NCBI GenBank assembly: GCA_052103955.1
Contig: JBQELO010000011.1
Span: 51,853 to 115,852 of the forward strand
Origin: Paenalcaligenes sp052103955
GTDB taxonomy: Bacteria; Pseudomonadota; Gammaproteobacteria; Burkholderiales; Burkholderiaceae_B
DNA length: 64,000 bases
Reading direction: 5' to 3'
The notes beneath the pieces are model-generated. The model ran no database searches, was not told where the DNA came from, and saw only the letters and a program-made list of their open reading frames with translations. A program made the translations under genes and the position numbers. This document shows positions 51,638-60,862 of the stretch, one piece after another; position 1 is the stretch's first letter, and each line of letters opens with the position of its first letter.

Positions 51638-52675
51638 TTAATGTTCTGCCGCATAACGTTGAATGTTTGCTACCCATTCACGCTTTTGCTCTTCGGGCAG
51701 GAACGATGCAGTGAAACCATTGATGGCAATGGTGACGAGTTCGTCGCGGTGCAGGTCTAGTGCATGCGCGCAGGCTAGGTAGTTGTCCAGCAGATAGCCA
51801 CCAAAATACGAAGGGTCGTCCGAGTTAATGGTGATTTTCACGCCTTGGCGCAGCAACGAGGCTAAGTTGTGTTCATGCATGGCATCAAACACCTGCAGTT
51901 TTAGATTAGACAGTGGACAAACCGTTAACGCAATTTGCTCGTTGATCAAGCGTTGTACCAGTTGTGGGTCGTCCTCACTGCGTACGCCGTGGTCTACGCG
52001 TTCAACGTTCAGTAGGTCTAGCGCGGTCACAATGTAATCGGCAGGACCTTCTTCACCGGCATGGGCGACGAGTCTAAAGCCCAGTTCTTTACAGCGCTGG
52101 TACACCTTAGCAAACTTTTCGGGTGGATTGCCTTGCTCGGCAGAGTCCAAGCCAATGGCTATCCATAGGTCGCTGTACTGCTCTCGTAAGGGGAGGGCGG
52201 TTTCCAGTGTTTTGAAGGCATCTTCTTCGCTAAGGTGGCGCAAGAAACTTAGGATCAAATAGCTGCTGATGCCGTATTTTTTCTGCGCGTCCCTACAGGC
52301 GGAAGCAATGCCTGCAAACACTGTTTCCATGGCTATGCCACGGGCTGTATGGGTTTGGGGATCAAACATGATCTCCGTATGGGTCACGCCGTCTGCATGG
52401 ATGCGTTCAAAATACGCCATGGTCATGGCGTAAAAGTCGGCCTCATGAATTAGTACGCTAGCGCCGGCATAGTACAAATCCAAAAACGATTGTAGGTTTT
52501 GGAATTGGTAGGCGGCACGTAATGCCTCAACCGAGGGGTAGTCCAGCGGGATATGGTTACGTTCAGCCAGTTCAAAAATCAGTTCGGGCTCCAGAGTACC
52601 TTCAATATGCAGGTGCAACTCTGCTTTGGGCAAACCGCGTAAAAAGGTTTGCAGGGCCGTAGCTGGTTGAAACAT
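51638..52675 (-). CDS. Purine deaminase of the adenosine/adenine deaminase family (adenine-deaminase type)
   Basis: A 345-residue metal-dependent aminohydrolase. Zinc ligands His21 and His23 sit in Leu-His-Leu-His-Ile-Glu-Gly-Thr-Leu-Glu-Pro; later come His-Ala-Gly-Glu-Glu-Gly-Pro, Asp-His-Gly-Val-Arg-Ser-Glu-Asp-Asp-Pro and Asn-Ser-Asp-Asp-Pro-Ser-Tyr-Phe-Gly-Gly. The Leu-Asp-Leu-Tyr-Tyr-Ala-Gly, Phe-Asp-Pro-Gln-Thr-His-Thr and Leu-Ser-Phe-Leu-Arg-His-Leu-Ser-Glu-Glu segments are those of bacterial/fungal adenine deaminases (Aah1-like) rather than classical adenosine deaminases. It would convert adenine to hypoxanthine. Automated pipelines usually call this family add. Confidence 0.88.
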   Translation of the reverse strand: MFQPATALQTFLRGLPKAELHLHIEGTLEPELIFELAERNHIPLDYPSVEALRAAYQFQNLQSFLDLYYAGASVLIHEADFYAMTMAYFERIHADGVTHTEIMFDPQTHTARGIAMETVFAGIASACRDAQKKYGISSYLILSFLRHLSEEDAFKTLETALPLREQYSDLWIAIGLDSAEQGNPPEKFAKVYQRCKELGFRLVAHAGEEGPADYIVTALDLLNVERVDHGVRSEDDPQLVQRLINEQIALTVCPLSNLKLQVFDAMHEHNLASLLRQGVKITINSDDPSYFGGYLLDNYLACAHALDLHRDELVTIAINGFTASFLPEEQKREWVANIQRYAAEH

Positions 52676-52696
52676 AAGAATCTCCTGTAAGACAGA

Positions 52697-53074
52697 TTAG
52701 GAACGAGGGCGAGTCCACGCAGCGACTACCACCAGTGCCCAGCCTGCTACCATTAGCAGACCGCCTATAGGAGTCAAATAGGCCAAAAAGGGGATTTGGA
52801 ACATCACCAATGCGTACAGGCTGAAGCTAAACAGTACTGAGCCAGTCAGCAAGATAGGGCCAGCCAAGGCCGCTGTGCGGGGTTGTAGCAAAGGCGTTGC
52901 GGCGGCCAATGCAATCAGGCCCAGACCGTGAATCAATTGGTAGAGTACGGCTGTGTGCCACACGGCAAGCAGGTCTACCTGTATGAATCTCAGTGCATGT
53001 GCGCCAAACGCGCCTGCTGCCACACCAATTGTTAGTAATAGGGCGCCAGCGCCGCAAAGAGTTCTAGATTGCAT
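52697..53074 (-). CDS. DUF423 family membrane protein (YgdD-like)
   Basis: A 125-residue protein with four hydrophobic helices. It begins with Gly-Ala-Phe-Gly-Ala-His-Ala-Leu-Arg in the first loop, and continues with Tyr-Gln-Leu-Ile-His-Gly-Leu-Gly-Leu-Ile and Leu-Thr-Pro-Ile-Gly-Gly, the conserved blocks of DUF423. Function is not established for the family. It lies 21 bases upstream of the deaminase gene on the same strand and may head a four-gene minus-strand operon. Confidence 0.9.
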   Translation of the reverse strand: MQSRTLCGAGALLLTIGVAAGAFGAHALRFIQVDLLAVWHTAVLYQLIHGLGLIALAAATPLLQPRTAALAGPILLTGSVLFSFSLYALVMFQIPFLAYLTPIGGLLMVAGWALVVVAAWTRPRS

Positions 53075-53223
53075 AGGGTGTTATCTGTTGAAAGCCGATA
53101 TGAGGCTTTACTTTAACAGGTATTAGGGCATCGCTGTCAGGTGAAAAAAGCAGGGAACAGGGCTGGACTTAGGGGTGGTTGAACTTATAATCATCAAGCA
53201 CTACCGGAACTGAAATCAACGTG

Positions 53224-53850
53224 ATGGGTCAGATGAAACAGCGAAGAATTAAAGCTAAAAAAACGGGGTTAAGTGCAGCACTGGTTGTAGCGCTTATTGT
53301 GCTGTCATGGTTGTGGGAGCAATGGTTACCCAGTGCCTCAGTAGGGTCTGAGCCTACGCCTACAACAGCCACTACAGGCCAAATGCAAACTCTAGAGGGT
53401 AGAGTGGTGCGTGTGGCGGATGGCGATACCGTAACGGTGCAAGTGGGTAGAGAACAGTATCGTATTAGGCTTGCCAGTATCGATGCACCCGAAACGCATA
53501 AAAATGATGAGCAGCCGGGCCAACCCTATGCCCAAGCATCCAGAGATTTTCTCTATCAGCGGGTAGGAGGCAAAAACGTGCAGTTAAGTTGTTATGAGGA
53601 GGACAACTATGGCCGGAAGATTTGCGATGTAAATTTACCGGGCCAAGACACTAGCCTAAACCGTCAGTTGGTGGCAGCAGGCTATGCGTGGGCAAATCAA
53701 GAAAAACGTGGTCGTTTCTTGCGCGATAAGCAGATGTTGGGCTTAGAAGAGCAGGCACGCAAAAATAACCTAGGCATATGGCAAGAGTCTGCACCGGTAG
53801 AACCTTGGGTGTGGCGTTATCAATGCTGGCAACAGAGGAAGTGTGACTAA
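53224..53850 (+). CDS. Membrane-anchored staphylococcal-nuclease-like protein
   Basis: 208 residues (ATG at 53224; a GTG one codon earlier and an ATG three codons later are alternatives, none with a good ribosome-binding site). A hydrophobic stretch (about 17-35) is followed by the SNase fold from about 57: Arg-Val-Val-Arg-Val-Ala-Asp-Gly-Asp-Thr-Val, Arg-Ile-Arg-Leu-Ala-Ser-Ile-Asp-Ala-Pro-Glu-Thr and Tyr-Gly-Arg-Lys-Ile, covering the catalytic Arg/Glu/Arg positions. Likely an extracytoplasmic Ca-dependent nuclease. Its stop overlaps the start of the next gene by one base (TAATG), so it may be coupled to the transporter operon. Confidence 0.85.
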   Translation: MGQMKQRRIKAKKTGLSAALVVALIVLSWLWEQWLPSASVGSEPTPTTATTGQMQTLEGRVVRVADGDTVTVQVGREQYRIRLASIDAPETHKNDEQPGQPYAQASRDFLYQRVGGKNVQLSCYEEDNYGRKICDVNLPGQDTSLNRQLVAAGYAWANQEKRGRFLRDKQMLGLEEQARKNNLGIWQESAPVEPWVWRYQCWQQRKCD

Positions 53851-56054
53851 TGCGTAAACTCTGGCTGGGTGTCGTAGTGGGGCTGGTAGGAGGACTAGTA
53901 GGCTGCAGCGACGAGGTGGTGAATAACCCCTACCCGTCAGAGCAAGTGGCTGAAAACGTGTTTTATACCGCGTTTACACAGCGTTCGCCACGTACTTTAG
54001 ATTCCGCCACTAGCTATTCTGCCGACGAAACGCCTATCACCTATTCGGTATACGAACCGTTATACGGCTATCACTATCTTGAGCGCCCTTACAAGCTCAT
54101 GCCTAGGGCCGCGGTAGAGGTAGTAGAACCCTATTATCTGAATGCTCAGGGTGAGCGTTTGCCGTCGGATGCAGACGGTGAGCAGGTCGCAATTAGTGTG
54201 TATGACATTAGCCTGCGATCAGATATCTTGTATCAACCGCATCCTGCTTTTGCACGTACAGAATCAGGGGGGTACCACTATTGGCCGATTACACAGGCTG
54301 AGCTAGAGGGTAAGTACGCCATCCCCGATTTTTCACAAAGTGGTACACGCCCCTTGGTGGCCAATGACGTGGTTTATGCTTTTAAGCGGTTGGCTAGTCC
54401 GCGTGTGGTGTCACCAATTTTTTCTACCATGGCAGCCCATGTAGAAGGTATGCGTGACTATGGTGAGCAATTAAAAGAGGTGAATCAAGGCTTACCGGCT
54501 GAGCAGTGGCTGGATCTGCGCGAGTACGATTTATCAGGTGTGCAAGCGCTGGATGAGCACACCTTGCGTATACGGGTATTGGGTAAGTACCCGCAGTTTA
54601 AGTATTGGTTGGCCATGACTTTTGTGGCCCCTGTGCCGTGGGAGGCCGATCGCTTTTATCACCAGCCTGGTATGGCAGAGCATGGCTTATCGTTTAGTCG
54701 GTGGCCGGTAGGCACTGGGCCGTATATGTTGACGGAATACATTCCTAACCGTAGGCATGAGTTAACGCGTAACCCTAACTTCCGTGGCGAACCGTACCCG
54801 TGCGAAGGTAGCGAGGCTGATAAAGCCGCAGGCTTGCTAGTGGATTGCGGCAAGTCTATGCCGTTTATAGACAAAGCTATCTTCAGCATAGAAAAAGAAA
54901 GCGTGCCGTTGATGGGGAAATTTTTGCAAGGCTACTACGATATCCCTCAGTTAGAACGTGGGGAGTATGGGGTAGCCATGTTGGTGGCAGCAGAGGACTC
55001 CCCCGATAAAGCGTTGCTGTATCAAGAACGAGCTCTACAGTTAAGTAGTGCAACAGAAGCCAGTTTGTTTTACATGGGGTTTAACTGGCTAGACCCCATT
55101 GTTGGCAAGGGCGATACACCAGAACAAGCTGAGCGTAATCGTTATTTACGCCAAGCCATTAGTATTGCCTTTGATTGGGAAGAGTTCGTCAGCATCTTCC
55201 AAAATGACCAAGCCGAGGCCGCTCATAGCCCATTGCCCCCCGGTGTGGTGGGCTACGAGCCACTACCTGAAGGCATGAACCCTACGGTGTACGAGAACGA
55301 GCAAGGGCAAATACGCCGTCGTTCGTTGGACGAGGCACGAGCATTGCTTGCCAAAGCGGGGTATCCGGATGGTCGTAATAGTGAAACAGGCGCACCGCTA
55401 ATCCTGTATTACGATTCCATGACGGGCATGGGGGCTAGTGCCTCGTTAGATTGGATGCGCCGCCAGCTGCAAGCCATAGGTGTGCAGTTCGAGGTGCGAG
55501 CCAGTGACTACAACCGTTTCCAAGAAAAAATGAGCAAGGGCTCAGCGCAATTGTTCTTATGGGGATGGGTGGCTGATTACCCCGATGCGGAAAACTTTTT
55601 GTTCCAGCTTTATGGGCCGCAAGCCAAAGTAGCCCATGGCGGTGAAAATGCGGCGAATTACGAAAACCCTGAGTACGACAAGCTTTTCAAAGCTATGCGA
55701 TATTTAGATGACGGCCCGGAAAAAGAAGCAGTCATACGCAAAATGGTGTCTATTTTGCAAGAAGACGCCGTCTGGATGTTTGGCTACTTTCCTAAATCGG
55801 GTGGTGCTGCCCATGCGTGGGTACACAACCTAAAGCCGTCGCAAATGGTACGTAATACCCTACAGTATTTGCGTATTGACCCCGAACGCCGGGTTGTGTT
55901 CCAGCAGCGCTGGAATCAACCATATTGGTGGCCATTGTGGATGCTGTTGATAGTGGCGGGTGGCGTGGCGGTGTATTTGTGGCGCCAAGTGAAAAAGCGT
56001 GAGCAACAAACTGTGCGCGCCGTGCCTAATTACTCCAAGGGGGATCAGCCATGA
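53850..56054 (+). CDS. Oligopeptide-type ABC solute-binding lipoprotein with C-terminal membrane helix
   Basis: A 734-residue binding protein of the OppA/DppA/YejA class (SBP_bac_5). Lipobox Leu-Val-Gly-Cys places the lipidated Cys at residue 19. The large two-lobed domain follows, with Tyr-Asn-like SBP_bac_5 features such as Gly-Thr-Gly-Pro-Tyr-Met-Leu-Thr-Glu-Tyr and Leu-Arg-Gln-Ala-Ile-Ser-Ile-Ala-Phe-Asp-Trp. Unusually, a hydrophobic helix (about residues 687-710) flanked by Trp-Trp-Pro and by Arg-Gln-Val-Lys-Lys-Arg lies at the C-terminus, so the protein is anchored at both ends. First transporter gene, preceded by GAGGAAG. Ligand probably a peptide or peptide-like molecule. Confidence 0.87.
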   Translation: MRKLWLGVVVGLVGGLVGCSDEVVNNPYPSEQVAENVFYTAFTQRSPRTLDSATSYSADETPITYSVYEPLYGYHYLERPYKLMPRAAVEVVEPYYLNAQGERLPSDADGEQVAISVYDISLRSDILYQPHPAFARTESGGYHYWPITQAELEGKYAIPDFSQSGTRPLVANDVVYAFKRLASPRVVSPIFSTMAAHVEGMRDYGEQLKEVNQGLPAEQWLDLREYDLSGVQALDEHTLRIRVLGKYPQFKYWLAMTFVAPVPWEADRFYHQPGMAEHGLSFSRWPVGTGPYMLTEYIPNRRHELTRNPNFRGEPYPCEGSEADKAAGLLVDCGKSMPFIDKAIFSIEKESVPLMGKFLQGYYDIPQLERGEYGVAMLVAAEDSPDKALLYQERALQLSSATEASLFYMGFNWLDPIVGKGDTPEQAERNRYLRQAISIAFDWEEFVSIFQNDQAEAAHSPLPPGVVGYEPLPEGMNPTVYENEQGQIRRRSLDEARALLAKAGYPDGRNSETGAPLILYYDSMTGMGASASLDWMRRQLQAIGVQFEVRASDYNRFQEKMSKGSAQLFLWGWVADYPDAENFLFQLYGPQAKVAHGGENAANYENPEYDKLFKAMRYLDDGPEKEAVIRKMVSILQEDAVWMFGYFPKSGGAAHAWVHNLKPSQMVRNTLQYLRIDPERRVVFQQRWNQPYWWPLWMLLIVAGGVAVYLWRQVKKREQQTVRAVPNYSKGDQP

Positions 56055-57028
56055 TTCGTTATGTGCTACGACGATTGCTATACGGCGTGCTGATCTTGTT
56101 TGGTGTGAATCTGCTGACCTTTGTGTTGTTCTTTGCGGTGAATACGCCAGACGATATGGCGCGTTTAGCCATTGGGGGGCAGCGTGTCAGTACCGAAGCA
56201 ATAGAGCAGTGGAAGCAGGTGCATGGTTACGACAAACCCTTGTTTTATAACGATCAGGCCACAGGTAGCGAGGCACTGACCAACACCATTTTTTATGAAC
56301 GATCCGTACCGTTACTGCGCTTTGATTTTGGTTTCTCAGACAACGGTGCTGACATCACCCGTGAAATTAAACAGCGTATGGGCCCCAGCCTAGCTTTGGC
56401 TATACCTACCTTTATTTTGGGCTTGTGGGCTTCTATTTTGTTTGCCTTATTGCTGGTGTTTTTTAGGGCGACAGCGGTGGATTTCACGGGGGTGGTGGTG
56501 TGCGTGGTGCTGCTGTCTATCTCTGGGCTGTTTTACATCATTGCTGGGCAATGGTTATTTGCCAAAGTATTGCGGTGGGTGCCGTATTCAGGCTGGTTAG
56601 ACGGCATGCAAAACATCAAGTTTTTAATACTGCCCGTATTAGTAGGCATTATTTCCAGACTAGGTGCGGAATCACGGTTTTACCGCAGCTTATTCTTAGA
56701 GGAAGCCTATAAAGATTACATACGTACGGCTCGAGCCAAGGGCTTGTCCGAGCAGGCGGTACTGTTCAAACACTTGCTGCGTAATGCCATGCTACCTATT
56801 TTGACGGGTACGGTATCAGCTATACCGTTGCTGTTTATGGGTAGTTTGATTGCTGAGTCTTTCTTTGGGATTCCGGGTTTGGGTAGCTACACCATTGATG
56901 CCATTAATGCCCAAGATTTATCCATTGTTCGAGCAATGGTGTTTTTAGGGTCGGCGTTATACATCGTAGGGCTGATTCTGGCTGATATCTCTTACACCGT
57001 GGTGGACCCTCGTGTCCGGTTTGAATAA
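56051..57028 (+). CDS. ABC transporter permease, DppB/OppB/YejB-type
   Basis: A 325-residue permease with six predicted helices, and an Arg-Ala-Lys-Gly-Leu-Ser-Glu EAA loop (Ala-Arg-Ala-Lys-Gly-Leu) near residues 228-233. N-terminal Tyr-Val-Leu-Arg-Arg-Leu-Leu is typical of OppB proteins. It overlaps the binding-protein gene by four bases (ATGA). Confidence 0.93.
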   Translation: MIRYVLRRLLYGVLILFGVNLLTFVLFFAVNTPDDMARLAIGGQRVSTEAIEQWKQVHGYDKPLFYNDQATGSEALTNTIFYERSVPLLRFDFGFSDNGADITREIKQRMGPSLALAIPTFILGLWASILFALLLVFFRATAVDFTGVVVCVVLLSISGLFYIIAGQWLFAKVLRWVPYSGWLDGMQNIKFLILPVLVGIISRLGAESRFYRSLFLEEAYKDYIRTARAKGLSEQAVLFKHLLRNAMLPILTGTVSAIPLLFMGSLIAESFFGIPGLGSYTIDAINAQDLSIVRAMVFLGSALYIVGLILADISYTVVDPRVRFE

Positions 57029-57056
57029 ATGTTGAGCAGCCATTCTGCACTGGGTC

Positions 57057-58562
57057 ATGATCATGCCTAAACTTGCTTTGCTCTGGACAGATATTTTTCT
57101 GTGGTCTGCCTTACTGATTTCGTTGGGTTATGTGTGGCATGTGCGCCGTACTACCGCTTTGCGTTCAGCGTGGGCCAGTGTGTGGCGTACACCTTCTGCC
57201 GCGGCGGCGGCTGTGGTGTTGCTGAGCTTTGTGACCATTGGCATGTTGGATTCTATTCATTATCGCCAAGCCTTACCGGCCTTAAGCAGTGCCCACGATG
57301 CGCCGCAGCGTTATGCGCCCATAGCACGATCAGTGTTAGACGATGTTCTAGACGCCACGGGGTTAAGCAAAGTAGAGCGTACCTATTCCGCCCCTTTTTC
57401 ACTCACGCTGTTTTTTAAAGAATCACAGGTGTTAGACGGACAGGCACTGCGTGATTATCCCGCATTAGAACAAGCAGCCGTAGGTATTGGTACCTTGGAA
57501 GAGCGTAACGAAGATGTGCGTCAGCGCTTAAAAATTGCCGGTGGTTATGCCCTGCTATGGTTAGTGTTGTCATGGAGTGCGGTGAATACGTTAGCGTGGA
57601 ATATACAGCGGCGCCGCCAGCAAGCAGCAGGGTGGTGGGCATCGCGTGCGTTGTGGTGGCGTAATGGCAGTGAGCGTGTATCGTGGCGTGCGGCGTGGGT
57701 AGCTTTATCTATCTTAGTGATTATGACGCTGGCGCTAATCATGCTGGCAGGGAACTACTATGTGTTGGGTACAGATCGCTCTGGCAACGACGTGATTGCG
57801 TTAGCGTTAAAAAGCGTGCGAACGGCCTTGGTCATTGGCACGCTCACTACCTGCGCCATGTTGCCGCCAGCCTTGTTCTTTGGTATTGCCGCAGGGTATT
57901 TCAAGGGATGGGTGGATGATGTCATTCAATACATCTACACCACGCTTACCTCGGTGCCTGGCGTGCTGCTGATAGCCGCTTGTGTGTTGATGATGCAGGT
58001 GTATATAGAAGCACACCCAGAACTCTTTGATACCATCGCTGCGCGTGCCGATTTGCGCCTGTTATTACTGTGTTTGATTTTGGGTTTTACAGGGTGGGCA
58101 GGTTTGTGCAGGTTGTTGCGTGCTGAAACCCTGAAACTGCGTGAGATGGAGTACGTGCAGGCTGCCAGAGCCTTTGGCGTCAGCCATGTGCGCATTATGT
58201 TGAAGCACATTTTGCCTAACCTTATGCACATTGTGTTGATCACCATGGTGCTAGAGTTTTCAGGTTTGGTGTTGTACGAGGCGGTGTTGTCGTACCTAGG
58301 TATAGGCGTAGACCCTAGCATGCCTTCCTTTGGCACCATGATTGATGCCTCTAGGGTGGAAATGTCCCGCGACCCCATGATTTGGTGGAACTTACTTGCC
58401 GCCTTTGTGTTCTTGTTGGCGCTGGTGTTGTCGGCCAATATTTTCTCAGATGCGGTGCAACGTGCGTTTGATCCCAGAACCAGACGTCTACACGTACCAC
58501 GATTACAAAGTTTGCAACGCTTTAGACGCAAAACCAGTACTGTGAAGGAGTCCGCACGATGA
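57057..58562 (+). CDS. ABC transporter permease, DppC/OppC/YejE-type, with extended N-terminus
   Basis: A 501-residue permease, about 200 residues longer than typical DppC. The first half (to about residue 210) has four helices and a periplasmic-looking domain not usual in DppC; the second half is a standard OppC permease with Gly-Thr-Asp-Arg-Ser-Gly-Asn-Asp near 236-243 and an Ala-Ala-Arg-Ala-Phe-Gly-Val EAA loop near 370. The start at 57057 has only a weak ribosome-binding site, and a second ATG lies two codons further in. It ends in an ATGA overlap with the ATPase gene. Confidence 0.9.
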   Translation: MIMPKLALLWTDIFLWSALLISLGYVWHVRRTTALRSAWASVWRTPSAAAAAVVLLSFVTIGMLDSIHYRQALPALSSAHDAPQRYAPIARSVLDDVLDATGLSKVERTYSAPFSLTLFFKESQVLDGQALRDYPALEQAAVGIGTLEERNEDVRQRLKIAGGYALLWLVLSWSAVNTLAWNIQRRRQQAAGWWASRALWWRNGSERVSWRAAWVALSILVIMTLALIMLAGNYYVLGTDRSGNDVIALALKSVRTALVIGTLTTCAMLPPALFFGIAAGYFKGWVDDVIQYIYTTLTSVPGVLLIAACVLMMQVYIEAHPELFDTIAARADLRLLLLCLILGFTGWAGLCRLLRAETLKLREMEYVQAARAFGVSHVRIMLKHILPNLMHIVLITMVLEFSGLVLYEAVLSYLGIGVDPSMPSFGTMIDASRVEMSRDPMIWWNLLAAFVFLLALVLSANIFSDAVQRAFDPRTRRLHVPRLQSLQRFRRKTSTVKESAR

Positions 58563-60229
58563 GCCAACCCATTCAATCTGATCCTGTTTTGTTGGATGTG
58601 TCTCAATTAAGCGTAAGCGTGGTCAGCGATGAGCAAGCCAAAGAAGTGGTGCGCGAGGTAGAGTTTGTGGTGCAACAAGGCCGTACCTTTGCGTTGGTGG
58701 GCGAGTCGGGTTCTGGTAAAAGCTTAACGGCGCAAGCCATCGTTCGGCTGTTGCCCGATGCGGCGTGGATCAGTTCAGGCGAAGTGGGCTTAGGCGGTGA
58801 GGCGGTTTTTGATGTACCTGAGCAGCGTATGCAGCAGTTGCGCGGCGGTAGGGCAGGAATGATCTTTCAAGAGCCCTCAACATGCTTAAACCCCATCATG
58901 AGTATTGGCGAACAAATCGCTGAAACCATACGGTTGCACAGTACATTACGCGGTGATGCGGTATGGGAAAAAGTGATTTGGTGGTTGGAGCGCGTGGGCA
59001 TTTCGCAAGCGCGTGAACGTTTGCATGAATACCCCTTTCAATTTTCTGGCGGGCAGCGTCAACGCATTATGATTGCGATGGCATTGGCAGCCGAGCCCAA
59101 ACTGCTAATCGCCGATGAGCCTACTACGGCGTTAGATGTCACCGTGCAGGCACAGATTTTGGATCTGTTGGCAGAGATACAGCAAGAAATGGGGCTGGGT
59201 ATTTTGTTGATTACCCATGATCTGGCGGTGGTGAAACGCATTGCCCATACGGTGGCATTAATGAAAGCAGGCAGCATTGTAGAAATCTCACCAGCAGAAC
59301 AGTTTTTTGCTCATCCTGATCACCCCTATGCGCAAGAGCTGCTAGCGGCTATTCCTACCTACGAAAAACGAGGCCAGTTTTTAGGGCAGGGTGTACAGCC
59401 TGCAACTGTGCCATCGTTACTCGACGTGGCTGCTCGTCCCCCAGTGTTAGAGCTGAAAAAAGTACACGTTTCATACAGGGCGGGTAGTGGTTGGTTGCGT
59501 AAGCGTCGTAGCATCCCGGTGGTGATGGATGTGGATCTATGCTTGCGTCAGGGTGAAACCTTGGCCTTATTGGGGGCGTCGGGCTGCGGTAAAACGACAT
59601 TGGCTAAAGCGCTGCTGCGATTGCTAGATGGTCAGGCCGACGTACAAGGCGAAGCGTTGTTAGATGGACAGAACTTGCTCACCGCACAACGCCAGCAGTT
59701 AAAGGCGTTACGCAGCCAAATACAAATTGTGTTCCAAGACCCTTTTGCCTCGCTAAACCCACGTATGTTGGTGGGCGATATTTTGGATGAAGGCATACGA
59801 GCATTGCATCCGCATATCAGTAAAGCGCAGCGTCAGGCGCGTATTAAAACGTTATTAGACCAAACAGGTTTACCTGCTAACAGCGCAGAGCGTTATCCAC
59901 ACGAGTTTTCGGGCGGTCAGCGTCAACGGGTGGCTATCGCTAGGGCATTAGCGGTAGAGCCCAAAGTGTTGCTGTGTGATGAACCTACCTCGGCGTTGGA
60001 TGTCTCTGTGCAGGCACAGATTTTGAACCTGCTACGTCAGCTACAGCAAGACAGTGGTATGGCGTATTTGTTTATCACCCACAACTTTGGGGTGGTGGAG
60101 TATTTGGCAGACTCGGTTGCCGTGATGCATAACGGTCGTATTGCAGAATATGGCAGTGCTGAGCAGGTATTGTTACACCCACAGCATGAATCTACACGAC
60201 AATTGTTGGCTTCAGTGCCGCGTTTGTAA
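58559..60229 (+). CDS. Fused dual ABC ATPase, DppD-DppF (YejF) type
   Basis: A 556-residue protein with two complete nucleotide-binding domains. First: Walker A Gly-Glu-Ser-Gly-Ser-Gly-Lys-Ser (about 50), signature Phe-Ser-Gly-Gly-Gln-Arg-Gln-Arg and Walker B Leu-Leu-Ile-Ala-Asp-Glu-Pro. Second: Walker A Gly-Ala-Ser-Gly-Cys-Gly-Lys-Thr (about 340), the same signature, and Walker B Val-Leu-Leu-Cys-Asp-Glu-Pro. It energises the preceding permeases. The four-gene order (binding protein, two permeases, fused ATPase) matches YejABEF, which imports peptides such as microcin C. Confidence 0.95.
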   Translation: MSQPIQSDPVLLDVSQLSVSVVSDEQAKEVVREVEFVVQQGRTFALVGESGSGKSLTAQAIVRLLPDAAWISSGEVGLGGEAVFDVPEQRMQQLRGGRAGMIFQEPSTCLNPIMSIGEQIAETIRLHSTLRGDAVWEKVIWWLERVGISQARERLHEYPFQFSGGQRQRIMIAMALAAEPKLLIADEPTTALDVTVQAQILDLLAEIQQEMGLGILLITHDLAVVKRIAHTVALMKAGSIVEISPAEQFFAHPDHPYAQELLAAIPTYEKRGQFLGQGVQPATVPSLLDVAARPPVLELKKVHVSYRAGSGWLRKRRSIPVVMDVDLCLRQGETLALLGASGCGKTTLAKALLRLLDGQADVQGEALLDGQNLLTAQRQQLKALRSQIQIVFQDPFASLNPRMLVGDILDEGIRALHPHISKAQRQARIKTLLDQTGLPANSAERYPHEFSGGQRQRVAIARALAVEPKVLLCDEPTSALDVSVQAQILNLLRQLQQDSGMAYLFITHNFGVVEYLADSVAVMHNGRIAEYGSAEQVLLHPQHESTRQLLASVPRL

Positions 60230-60303
60230 GGGGTAAATAGGGCTAGGTGATAGCGTCTATAATAGATGGCATTACTGTCACGGTAGCCTTCATTAGGTAG
60301 GGT

Positions 60304-60783
60304 ATGGCGTTAAAAGTTTTTGACCTTCAATGTGAGAACCAGCATGTATTTGAAGGCTGGTTTAAATCTCTGGAAAATTTTGAGCAGCAACAAGAACAGA
60401 AGTTGCTCAGTTGCCCTGTGTGCCATTCCGTCGTGGTGCATAAAATGCTGTCGGCGCCACGCTTGAATTTACGTCACACTAAAGAACCATCGCCTACCTC
60501 TGCAGCAACTGCCTCTACGCCTAGTGGTGCAGCACCGGCAGCCGGTGTTGCTGATGTGGCCGCTATGCAGGCAGAGGTGATGCGTCAGGTGCGCAACTTG
60601 TTTAGTCAAGCCGATAACGTAGGGGCGAACTTTGCACAAGAGGCCCGGAAAATCCACAATGGTGAGGTAGAAGAGCGCGCTATACGTGGTAGTGCTACGG
60701 TAGAGGAGTGTGTAGAGCTAGCCGAGGAAGGCATCGCTGTATTGCCTATACCAGATTATCTAGACGATGATCGTTTGCAGTAA
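60304..60783 (+). CDS. DUF1178 family protein
   Basis: A 159-residue protein with the family's N-terminus Met-Ala-Leu-Lys-Val-Phe-Asp-Leu-Gln-Cys and His-Val-Phe-Glu-Gly-Trp-Phe, and a Cys-Pro-Val-Cys zinc-ribbon-like pair near residues 38-41. A low-complexity Ala/Thr/Pro linker (about 60-80) precedes a helical C-terminal half. Function not established. GGTAGGG sits directly before the ATG. Convergent with efp. Confidence 0.9.
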   Translation: MALKVFDLQCENQHVFEGWFKSLENFEQQQEQKLLSCPVCHSVVVHKMLSAPRLNLRHTKEPSPTSAATASTPSGAAPAAGVADVAAMQAEVMRQVRNLFSQADNVGANFAQEARKIHNGEVEERAIRGSATVEECVELAEEGIAVLPIPDYLDDDRLQ

Positions 60784-60813
60784 GCTGGGGTAGTGGTGAT
60801 TGCTGAGCCAATA

Positions 60814-60844
60814 AAAAAAGGATCGCACTACGCGATCCTTTTTT
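60814..60844. terminator. Bidirectional rho-independent terminator between DUF1178 and efp
   Basis: Thirteen-base-pair stem (60814-60826 with 60832-60844) with a five-base loop, A-run on one side and T-run on the other, so it ends both convergent transcripts. Confidence 0.95.
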
Positions 60845-60862
60845 ACTGCCAGAGTGTGTGGG

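Noticed and set aside
59893..59901. Exact TTATCCACA DnaA box inside the ABC ATPase gene
   Set aside because: Isolated and constrained by codons; no neighbouring boxes.
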